A model generated the notes under the pieces. It did no database searches. It was not told where the DNA came from and saw nothing but the letters and a program-made list of their open reading frames with translations. Source: Mimachlamys varia (Eukaryota > Mollusca > Bivalvia > Pectinida > Pectinidae). Taken from it: DNA of 64,000 bases. The stretch spans positions 33,821,405 through 33,885,404 of the forward strand of contig OX392530.1 of assembly GCA_947623455.1 (NCBI GenBank), in the 5' to 3' direction. The translations under genes were made by a program, and so were the position numbers. This document shows, piece by piece, positions 1 to 6,667 of this stretch (its first letter is position 1; every line of letters begins with the position of its first letter).

Positions 1-50
1 ATGTGCTGGTCTGTAACCAACAATTAGCACTAGTCTGTGCTGGTAGGGGA
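1..50 (+). ncRNA. hp4 hairpin, 5' arm truncated by window edge
   Basis: Only the end of the 5' arm (ATGTGCTGG), the loop and the 3' arm (TAGCACTAGTCTGTGCTGG) are present. Complete copies of hp4 in later units have a matching 5' arm that starts TTTCCCAATACATGC. The hairpin itself is not broken; the window simply starts inside it. Confidence 0.6.
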
Positions 51-106
51 CTGCATCAGAAATCAAAACACATCAATAGACATCAATGCAGAGTTTCATC
101 TTTTCC

Positions 107-173
107 TTTCCTAGTACTTGCTATGTGCTGGTTGATTTTTCAACGACTAGCACTAGCCTGTGCTGGTAGAGGA
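107..173 (+). ncRNA. hp5 candidate microRNA precursor (unit 0)
   Basis: This is the clearest hairpin of the set. The apex pairs GUUGA with UCAAC across a UUUU loop, then GUGCU pairs with AGCAC and GCUA with UAGC. A two-base mismatch follows, then the outer stem pairs CUAGUAC with GUGCUGG using two wobbles, and the base pairs UUU with AGA or GAG. The stem is close to the size of an animal pre-microRNA. A CAAC lies 18 bases after the GGTAG that ends the 3' arm, where a CNNC processing motif is expected. Confidence 0.72.
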
Positions 174-253
174 GTGGTGTTTATGTCAACTTCAATCACA
201 CTCATCTGTTTCCTTTGCACTGAAACCTGTTGCCAAAACAAACTGGTACCAAG

Positions 254-326
254 CTCTTTCCTAGTACTTTCTATGTGCTGTTTTTGTTACAATGAAAAAA
301 TAGCACTAGTCTGTGCTTGAAGAGAG
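254..326 (+). ncRNA. hp6 candidate microRNA precursor (unit 0)
   Basis: The 5' arm CTAGTACTTTCTATGTGCT and 3' arm TAGCACTAGTCTGTGCT pair as in hp5, with UCUA against UAGU in the middle. The loop is larger and rich in T and A (TTTTTGTTACAATGAAAAAA). The 3' arm ends TTGAAGAGAG and the base pairs CUCUUU with AGAGAG. It is the longest and probably loosest of the eight hairpins. Confidence 0.6.
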
Positions 327-399
327 AACGGTAAATCATCAATCTCAACTTTTATTTTTTTCTTTTCTAACTTATGTTCGGCCTCATTGCTGCTTTTCC

Positions 400-465
400 T
401 TTCCTTGTACAAGCTATGTGCTGGTTTGTAATTAACAATTAGCACTAGCATGTGCTGGTAGAGAA
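400..465 (+). ncRNA. hp7 candidate microRNA precursor (unit 0)
   Basis: The 5' arm is CTTGTACAAGCTATGTGCT and the 3' arm TAGCACTAGCATGTGCTGG. The middle of the 3' arm (GCATG instead of GCCTG) is changed in step with the 5' arm (ACAAGC instead of ACTTGC), so that pairing around the mismatch is retained. The apex pairs UUGU with ACAA. Confidence 0.68.
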
Positions 466-562
466 TAAGCAGTCAGACTACAGTGACACAGCTTTATATT
501 TCTACTGTTTATCAAAACCAAACCAAAATCCCTAAGTACAATATTTGTGTGATCCCCTACAC

Positions 563-626
563 TTTCCTAGTACTTGCCATGTGCTGGCTTTATTCAAGTG
601 CTAGCACTAGCCTGTGCTGGTAGAGT
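563..626 (+). ncRNA. hp8 candidate microRNA precursor (unit 0)
   Basis: The 5' arm is CTAGTACTTGCCATGTGCTGG and the 3' arm TAGCACTAGCCTGTGCTGG. The junction of loop and 3' arm contains the 12-base perfect palindrome AGTGCTAGCACT, which could form a competing small fold. This is the last hairpin before the next promoter, about 275 bases upstream of the TATA box. Confidence 0.66.
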
Positions 627-900
627 ATGGGTTTAAACATCTTTGATTACTGACTTATCTCCCCTGACCTCCAAATTCCTTTACCTGTGCTTTCACACCC
701 TGGCTTGCAGGGTGAACACAGGGTCATGCTTGACTGCACATCTCAACATGAGCACATTGTTTTCTTAATTCAAACACCCATTCCCTAATGACAACACAAA
801 GTAATACTCTGGGTGTCTGTCATGTCAACTCTCTTGCTCTTCTCTAACACTCATCCAACCACAGAGTGAAGTTTAATTTTGACACTTTCACCATCCCCAG
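627..900 (+). promoter_or_regulatory. Promoter-proximal region upstream of unit 1 TATA box
   Basis: No hairpin of the family lies in this 274 bp stretch. It contains a CACACCCTGG box, an acceptor-like TTGCAG|G at about 706 to 711 and an AACCACAG (RUNX-type core) about 32 bases before the TATA box. It sits in the same position before every TATA box, so it is the natural place for upstream promoter elements. Which factors bind is not known from sequence; the motif matches are short and could be chance. Confidence 0.45.
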
Positions 901-939
901 TATATATAAACCGACACTTGATACTTTCCCAATCACTCT
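901..939 (+). promoter_or_regulatory. Core promoter of unit 1: TATA box plus initiator
   Basis: TATATATAAA at 901-910 is followed by TCACTCT at 933-939, which fits the initiator consensus YYANWYY at every position. With the A at 935 as +1, the TATAAA hexamer starts at -30, the normal spacing for a TATA-driven Pol II promoter. The same TATA and initiator occur at matching positions in every unit (the last one included), so each unit appears able to start its own transcript. Direction is plus, the strand on which the splice sites also read. Confidence 0.72.
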
Positions 940-985
940 GCTCATGGCTAGCCTAACAGGCAGCACAACAGTGGAAGAGAATAAG
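935..985 (+). other. Candidate first exon with 14-codon ATG reading frame (unit 1)
   Basis: From the predicted start at 935 the exon runs to AAG at 985, directly before GTAAGT. It holds an ATG at 944 that stays open for 14 codons (MASLTGSTTVEENK) to the donor. The predicted leader is only nine bases and the ATG lacks a purine at -3, so translation would be weak. If spliced to the acceptor at 1247-1248, the frame continues five codons (ILLTW) to a TGA at 1264-1266. Changes between units are mostly amino-acid changing (E to Q, S to N, T to I, S to R) with one silent class (GAG to GAA), which argues against a conserved peptide. I take it as a non-coding leader exon. Confidence 0.5.
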
Positions 986-1027
986 GTAAGTCCTTTCTTT
1001 TTCCATACGAATGGTATTGGTTTATCC

Positions 1028-1092
1028 TTTCCTAGTACTTACTAGGTGCTGATGATATTCAAACATTAGCACTAGCCTGTGCTGGTAGAGGA
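1028..1092 (+). ncRNA. hp1 candidate microRNA precursor (unit 1)
   Basis: The 5' arm CTAGTACTTACTAGGTGCTG pairs with the 3' arm TAGCACTAGCCTGTGCTGG. GUGCU pairs with AGCAC, CUA with UAG (one bulged G), and CUAGUAC with GUGCUGG. The base pairs UUU with AGA or GAG. A CAAC lies 18 bases past GGTAG. It is the first hairpin in the transcript and lies within the candidate intron. Confidence 0.68.
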
Positions 1093-1139
1093 TAGACTAC
1101 AACATCAACAAGACACTTCCTATACTGTGAACCATTTCC

Positions 1140-1205
1140 TTTCCTAGTACTGGCTATGTGCTGGTTTGCAATCAACGATTAGCACTAGCCTGTGCTGGTA
1201 AAGGA
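1140..1205 (+). ncRNA. hp2 candidate microRNA precursor (unit 1)
   Basis: The stem is the best paired in the middle: GGCUA in the 5' arm pairs fully with UAGCC in the 3' arm. GUGCU pairs with AGCAC nearer the loop and CUAGUAC with GUGCUGG nearer the base. The 3' arm ends GGTAAAGGA instead of GGTAGAGGA. CTTC starts 17 bases after GGTAA. In six other units the 5' arm of this hairpin is duplicated; in nine the GTGCT is changed to GTTCT. Confidence 0.72.
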
Positions 1206-1284
1206 ATGGTGTCCTCACTTCAGTCAACAATTCACTTTTTCATTTCAGATCTTATTAACATGGTGACCACTAGAATTTACCTCA

Positions 1285-1353
1285 CTCTTTCATAGTACTT
1301 GCTACGTGCTGTTGCGTAAATCATCAGTAGCACTAGCCTGTGCTTGTAGAGAG
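1285..1353 (+). ncRNA. hp3 candidate microRNA precursor (unit 1)
   Basis: The 5' arm here is CATAGTACTTGCTACGTGCTG; most other units have CCTAGTAC. The 3' arm TAGCACTAGCCTGTGCTTG ends GTAGAGAG, which pairs with CUCUUU at the base. It is the first hairpin after the candidate splice acceptor. Ten units change the 3' arm to CCTTTGCTTG, which removes a C-G pair of the outer stem. Confidence 0.65.
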
Positions 1354-1381
1354 CAGGTTTCCTCTTCATCTTCACATTCAA

Positions 1382-1387
1382 GTAAGC
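1382..1387 (+). other. Possible splice donor between hp3 and hp4 (unit 1)
   Basis: CAA|GTAAGC is a fair match to the donor consensus and lies 134 bases past the candidate acceptor at 1247-1248. An internal exon of about 133 bases containing hp3 would result. The site is present in all units that keep this region. It could equally be a chance match. Confidence 0.25.
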
Positions 1388-1425
1388 TGGCTTCTCCAGT
1401 ACTACACCAACTGTGCTGCATTTCC

Positions 1426-1491
1426 TTTCCCAATACATGCTATGTGCTGGTCTGTAACCAACAATTAGCACTAGTCTGTGCTGGTAGGGGA
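1426..1491 (+). ncRNA. hp4 candidate microRNA precursor (unit 1)
   Basis: The 5' arm CCCAATACATGCTATGTGCTGG pairs with TAGCACTAGTCTGTGCTGG. Three changes keep the hairpin shape: CCCAATAC replaces CCTAGTAC, GGTAGGGG replaces GGTAGAGG at the base, and a G-U pair forms at GCUA:UAGU. It has an A-C mismatch where the other hairpins have G-C. Confidence 0.66.
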
Positions 1492-1547
1492 CTGCATCAG
1501 AAATCAAAACACATCAATAGACATCAATGCAGAGTTTCATCTTTTCC

Positions 1548-1614
1548 TTTCCTAGTACTTGCTATGTGCTGGTTGATTTTTCAACGACTAGCACTAGCCT
1601 GTGCTGGTAGAGGA
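1548..1614 (+). ncRNA. hp5 candidate microRNA precursor (unit 1)
   Basis: Same structure as the copy at 107-173, with the GUUGA/UCAAC apical stem around UUUU. In ten units the base just before GUUGA is C instead of G, which adds a C-G pair to the apical stem. This makes hp5 the hairpin whose natural variants most clearly preserve or strengthen pairing. Confidence 0.72.
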
Positions 1615-1694
1615 GTGGTGTTTGTGTCAACTTCAATCACAATCATCTGTTTCCTTTGCACTGAAACCTGTTGCTAAAACAAACTGGTACCAAG

Positions 1695-1767
1695 CTCTTT
1701 CCTAGTACTTTCTATGTGCTGTTTTTGTTACAATGAAAAAATAGCACTAGTCTGTGCTTGAAGAGAG
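1695..1767 (+). ncRNA. hp6 candidate microRNA precursor (unit 1)
   Basis: Same structure as the copy at 254-326. Loop length varies among units (one A missing near 44540 and 51750, an A to C at 38776 and 40218). Its 3' arm also varies more than that of other hairpins, for example TAGCACAAGTC near 16253, 23594, 25036 and 29360. Confidence 0.6.
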
Positions 1768-1839
1768 AACGGTAATCATCAATCTCAACTTTTATTTGTT
1801 TCTTTTCTAACTTATGTTCGGCCTCATTGCTGCTTTTCC

Positions 1840-1905
1840 TTTCCTTGTACAAGCTATGTGCTGGTTTGTAATTAACAATTAGCACTAGCATGTGCTGGTA
1901 GAGGA
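1840..1905 (+). ncRNA. hp7 candidate microRNA precursor (unit 1)
   Basis: Same structure as the copy at 400-465. It is preceded by the long pyrimidine stretch TGCTTTTCCTTTCCTTG. Two units change the 3' arm to TAGTACTAGC (T at 43247 and 47572), which replaces a G-C pair by a G-U wobble. Confidence 0.67.
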
Positions 1906-2002
1906 TAAGTGGTCAGACTACAGTAACACAGCTTTATATTTCTACTGTTTATCAAAACCAAACCAAAATCCCTAAGTACAATATTTGTGTGATCCCCTAC
2001 AC

Positions 2003-2067
2003 TTTCCTAGTACTTGCCATGTGCTGGCTTTATTTCAAGTGCTAGCACTAGCCTGTGCTGGTAGAGT
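2003..2067 (+). ncRNA. hp8 candidate microRNA precursor (unit 1)
   Basis: Same structure as the copy at 563-626 but with the full TTTATTTCAAG loop. The 5' arm reads GCCATGTGC, GCCACGTGC or GCCACATGC in different units. A CATC occurs about 15 bases after GGTAG. Confidence 0.66.
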
Positions 2068-2341
2068 ATGGGTTTAAACATCTTTGATTACTGACTTATC
2101 TCCCCTGACCTCCAAATTCCTTTACCTGTGCTTTCACACCCTGGCTTGCAGGGTGAACACAGTGTCATGCTTGACCGCACGTCTCAACATGAGCACATTG
2201 TTTTCTTAATTCAAACACCCATTCCCTAATGACAACACAAAGTAATACTCTGGGTGTCTGTCATGTCAACTCTCTTGCTCTTCTCTAACACTCATCCAAC
2301 CACAGAGTGAAGTTTAATTTTGACACTTTCACCATCCCCAG
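2068..2341 (+). promoter_or_regulatory. Promoter-proximal region between hp8 and next TATA box (unit 1 end)
   Basis: This 274 bp stretch recurs before every TATA box. It has no family hairpin. From left to right it has an A/T-rich GTTTAAACATCTTTG, the CACACCCTGG box, the acceptor-like TTGCAG|GG (about 2146 to 2151), a CTGGGTGTCTGTCATG segment and CCAACCACAGAG about 40 bases before the TATA box. The TTGCAG is followed by GG, GT, GC or AG in different units. An upstream transcript could splice into it, but I cannot show this. Confidence 0.4.
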
Positions 2342-3783
2342 TATATATAAACCCAGACTTGATACTTTACCAATCACTCTGCTCATGGCTAGCCTAACAG
2401 GCAGCACAACAGTGGAAGAGAATAAGGTAAGTCCTTTCTTTTTCCATACGAATGGTATAGGTTTATCCTTTCCTAGTACTTACTAGGTGCTGATGATATT
2501 CAAACATTAGCACTAGCCTGTGCTGGTAGAGGATAGACTACAACATCAACAAGACACTTCCTATACTGTGAACCATTTCCTTTCCTAGCACTGGCTATGT
2601 GCTGGTTTGCAATCAACGATTAGCACTAGCCTGTGCTGGTAAAGGAATGGTGTCCTCATTTCAGTCAACAATTCACTTTTTCATTTCAGATCTTATTAAC
2701 ATGGTGACCACTAGAATTTACCTCACTCTTTCCTAGTACTTGCTACGTGCTGTTGTGTAAATCATCAATAGCACTAGCCTGTGCTTGTAGAGAGCAGGTT
2801 TCCTCTTCATCTTCACATTCAAGTAAGCTGGCTTCTCCAGTACTAAACCAACTGTGCTGCATTTCCTTTCCCAATACATGCTATGTGCTGGTCTGTAACC
2901 AACAATTAGCACTAGTCTGTGCTGGTAGGGGACTGCATCAGAAATCAAAACACATCAATAGACATCAATGCAGAGTTTCATCTTTTCCTTTCCTAGTACT
3001 TGCTATGTGCTGGTTGATTTTTCAACGACTAGCACTAGCCTGTGCTGGTAGAGGAGTGGTGTTTGTGTCAACTTCAATCACACTCATCTGTTTCCTTTGC
3101 ACTGAAACCTGTTGCCAAAACAAACTGGTACCAAGCTCTTTCCTAGTACTTTCTATGTGCTGTTTTTGTTACAATGAAAAAATAGCACTAGTCTGTGCTT
3201 GAAGAGAGAACGGTAAATCATCAATCTCATCTTTTATTTTTTTCTTTTCTAACTTATGTTCGGCCTCATTGCTGCTTTTCCTTTCCTTGTACAAGCTATG
3301 TGCTGGTTTGTAATTAACAACTAGCACTAGCATGTGCTGGTAGAGGATAAGCGGTCAGACTACAGTGACACAGCTTTATATTTCTACTGTTTATCAAAAC
3401 CAAACCAAAATCCCTAAGTACAATATTTGTGTGATCCCCTACACTTTCCTAGTACTTGCCATGTGCTGGCTTTATTTCAAGTGCTAGCACTAGCCTGTGC
3501 TGGTAGAGTATGGGTTTAAACATCTTTGATTACTGACTTATCTCCCCTGACCTCCAAATTCCTTTACCTGTGCTTTCACACCCTGGCTTGCAGGGTGAAC
3601 ACAGTGTCATGCTTGACCGCACGTCTCAACATGACCACATTGTTTTCTTAATTCAAACACCCATTCCCTAATGACAACACAAAGTAATACTCTGGGTGTC
3701 TGTCATGTCAACTCTCTTGCTCTTCTCTAACACTCATCCAACCACAGAGTGAAGTTTAATTTTGACACTTTCACCATCCCCAG
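2342..3783 (+). repeat. Unit 2 (1,442 bp)
   Basis: Complete unit with all eight hairpins and the promoter at its start. The hp2 5' arm has C at 2589 (CTAGCACTGG), turning a U-G wobble of the outer stem into a C-G pair. The hp7 loop reads AACAACTAGCAC. Confidence 0.95.
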
Positions 3784-5225
3784 TATATATAAACCGACAC
3801 TTGATACTTTACCAATCACTCTGCTCATGGCTAGCCTAACAGGCAGCACAACAGTGGAACAGAATAAGGTAAGTCCTTTCTTTTTCCATACGAATGGTAT
3901 TGGTTTATCCTTTCCTAGTACTTACTAGGTGCTGATGATATTTAAACATTAGCACTAGCCTGTGCTGGTAGAGGATAGACTACAACATCAACAAGACACT
4001 TCCTATACTGTGAACCATTTCCTTTCCTAGTACTGGCTATGTGCTGGTTTGCAATCAACGATTAGCACTAGCCTGTGCTGGTAAAGGAATGGTGTCCTCA
4101 CTTCAGTCAACAATTCACTTTTTCATTTCAGATCTTATTAACATGGTGACCACTAGAATTTACCTCACTCTTTCCTAGCACTTGCTACGTGCTGTTGTGT
4201 AAATCATCAATAGCACTAGCCTGTGCTTGTAGAGAGCAGGTTTCCTCTTCATCTTCACATTCAAGTAAGCTGGCTTCTCCAGTACTACACCAACTGTGCT
4301 GCATTTCCTTTCCTAATACATGCTATGTGCTGGTCTGTAACCAACAATTAGCACTAGTCTGTGCTGGTAGGGGACTGCATCAGAAATCAACCCACATCAA
4401 TAGACATCAATGCAGAGTTTCATCTTTTCCTTTCCTAGTACTTGCTATGTGCTGGTTGATTTTTCAACGACTAGCACTAGCCTGTGCTGGTAGAGGAGTG
4501 GTGTTTATGTCAACTTCAATCACACTCATCTGTTTCCTTTGCACTGAAACCTGTTGCCAAAACAAACTGGTACCAAGCTCTTTCCTAGTACTTTCTATGT
4601 GCTGTTTTTGTTACAATGAAAAAATAGCACTAGTCTGTGCTTGAAGAGAGAACGGTAAATCATCAATCTCAACTTTTATTTTTTTCTTTTCTAACTTATG
4701 TTCGGCCTCATTGCTGCTTTTCCTTTCCTTGTACAAGCTATGTGCTGGTTTGTAATTAACAATTAGCACTAGCATGTGCTGGTAGAGGATAAGCGGTCAG
4801 ACTACAGTGACACAGCTTTATATTTCTACTGTTTATCAAAACCAAACCAAAATCCCTAAGTACAATATTTGTGTGATCCCCTACACTTTCCTAGTACTTG
4901 CCATGTGCTGGCTTTATTTCAAGTGCTAGCACTAGCCTGTGCTGGTAGAGTATGGGTTTAAACATCTTTGATTACTGACTTATCTCCCCTGACCTCCAAA
5001 TTCCTTTACCTGTGCTTTCACACCCTGGCTTGCAGGGTGAACACAGTGTCATGCTTGACCGCACGTCTCAACATGACCACATTGTTTTCTTAATTCAAAC
5101 ACCCATTCCCTAATGACAACACAAAGTAATACTCTGGGTGTCTGTCATGTCAACTCTCTTGCTCTTCTCTAACACTCATCCAACCACAGAGTGAAGTTTA
5201 ATTTTGACACTTTCACCATCCCCAG
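3784..5225 (+). repeat. Unit 3 (1,442 bp), apparently identical to unit 4
   Basis: Complete unit. Shared private marks with the next unit are a C at 4179 in hp3 (CTAGCACTTGC), ATATTTAAAC in the hp1 loop and CCTAATACATGC in hp4. By eye I find no difference between this unit and unit 4, pointing to a very recent duplication or an assembly artefact. Confidence 0.95.
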
Positions 5226-6667
5226 TATATATAAACCGACACTTGATACTTTACCAATCACTCTGCTCATGGCTAGCCTAACAGGCAGCACAACAGTGGA
5301 ACAGAATAAGGTAAGTCCTTTCTTTTTCCATACGAATGGTATTGGTTTATCCTTTCCTAGTACTTACTAGGTGCTGATGATATTTAAACATTAGCACTAG
5401 CCTGTGCTGGTAGAGGATAGACTACAACATCAACAAGACACTTCCTATACTGTGAACCATTTCCTTTCCTAGTACTGGCTATGTGCTGGTTTGCAATCAA
5501 CGATTAGCACTAGCCTGTGCTGGTAAAGGAATGGTGTCCTCACTTCAGTCAACAATTCACTTTTTCATTTCAGATCTTATTAACATGGTGACCACTAGAA
5601 TTTACCTCACTCTTTCCTAGCACTTGCTACGTGCTGTTGTGTAAATCATCAATAGCACTAGCCTGTGCTTGTAGAGAGCAGGTTTCCTCTTCATCTTCAC
5701 ATTCAAGTAAGCTGGCTTCTCCAGTACTACACCAACTGTGCTGCATTTCCTTTCCTAATACATGCTATGTGCTGGTCTGTAACCAACAATTAGCACTAGT
5801 CTGTGCTGGTAGGGGACTGCATCAGAAATCAACCCACATCAATAGACATCAATGCAGAGTTTCATCTTTTCCTTTCCTAGTACTTGCTATGTGCTGGTTG
5901 ATTTTTCAACGACTAGCACTAGCCTGTGCTGGTAGAGGAGTGGTGTTTATGTCAACTTCAATCACACTCATCTGTTTCCTTTGCACTGAAACCTGTTGCC
6001 AAAACAAACTGGTACCAAGCTCTTTCCTAGTACTTTCTATGTGCTGTTTTTGTTACAATGAAAAAATAGCACTAGTCTGTGCTTGAAGAGAGAACGGTAA
6101 ATCATCAATCTCAACTTTTATTTTTTTCTTTTCTAACTTATGTTCGGCCTCATTGCTGCTTTTCCTTTCCTTGTACAAGCTATGTGCTGGTTTGTAATTA
6201 ACAATTAGCACTAGCATGTGCTGGTAGAGGATAAGCGGTCAGACTACAGTGACACAGCTTTATATTTCTACTGTTTATCAAAACCAAACCAAAATCCCTA
6301 AGTACAATATTTGTGTGATCCCCTACACTTTCCTAGTACTTGCCATGTGCTGGCTTTATTTCAAGTGCTAGCACTAGCCTGTGCTGGTAGAGTATGGGTT
6401 TAAACATCTTTGATTACTGACTTATCTCCCCTGACCTCCAAATTCCTTTACCTGTGCTTTCACACCCTGGCTTGCAGGGTGAACACAGTGTCATGCTTGA
6501 CCGCACGTCTCAACATGACCACATTGTTTTCTTAATTCAAACACCCATTCCCTAATGACAACACAAAGTAATACTCTGGGTGTCTGTCATGTCAACTCTC
6601 TTGCTCTTCTCTAACACTCATCCAACCACAGAGTGAAGTTTAATTTTGACACTTTCACCATCCCCAG
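5226..6667 (+). repeat. Unit 4 (1,442 bp), apparent copy of unit 3
   Basis: Complete unit with the same hp3 C (5621), the same hp1 loop and the same hp4 arm as unit 3. The first exon has the GAACAG form (Q instead of E). Confidence 0.95.

Larger units (their letters stand above)
1..900 (+). repeat. Unit 0, 3' part of a unit (hp4 to hp8)
   Basis: This stretch is the downstream part of a unit whose promoter lies left of the window. It starts inside the 5' arm of hp4 and holds hp5, hp6, hp7 and hp8, then the promoter-proximal segment before the TATA box at 901. The hp8 loop is one T shorter (TTTATTCAAG) than in most units, a variant shared with the hp8 near 10685. Its hp7 is followed by GAGAATAAG rather than GAGGATAAG, also as in the unit at 9554. 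Confidence 0.9.
986..1248 (+). other. Candidate intron carrying hp1 and hp2 (unit 1)
   Basis: The donor AAG|GTAAGT at 986 matches the vertebrate consensus nearly perfectly. The acceptor is TTCACTTTTTCATTTCAG ending at 1248, with a good pyrimidine tract. The 263 bp between them contain exactly two hairpins, hp1 and hp2, an arrangement like many intronic microRNAs. The remaining six hairpins lie downstream of the acceptor. Splicing itself is inferred. Confidence 0.5.
901..2341 (+). repeat. Unit 1 (1,441 bp), reference unit
   Basis: This is the first unit complete from TATA to TATA, and its parts are annotated one by one above. Its private marks are an A in place of C in the hp3 5' arm (CATAGTAC near 1291) and a missing A in GGTAATCATC after hp6, which makes it one base short. 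It has TGCTAAAAC after hp5, as in many units beyond 36494. Confidence 0.95.

Noticed and set aside
2733..2948. A minus-strand open frame of about 71 codons opposite hp3 and hp4
   Set aside because: It is the antisense shadow of the two hairpins, on the strand without promoter or splice signals, and has no recognisable domain.
2747..3202. A plus-strand open frame of up to 151 codons in most units, running through hp3 to hp6
   Set aside because: It starts at GTG, not ATG, and its repeated ALACAGRG-like stretches are just the hairpin 3' arms read in one frame. Many units break it with TAA (TGCTAAAAC), TAG (GAGAGTAGG) or a one-base deletion (unit 41) while the hairpins remain.
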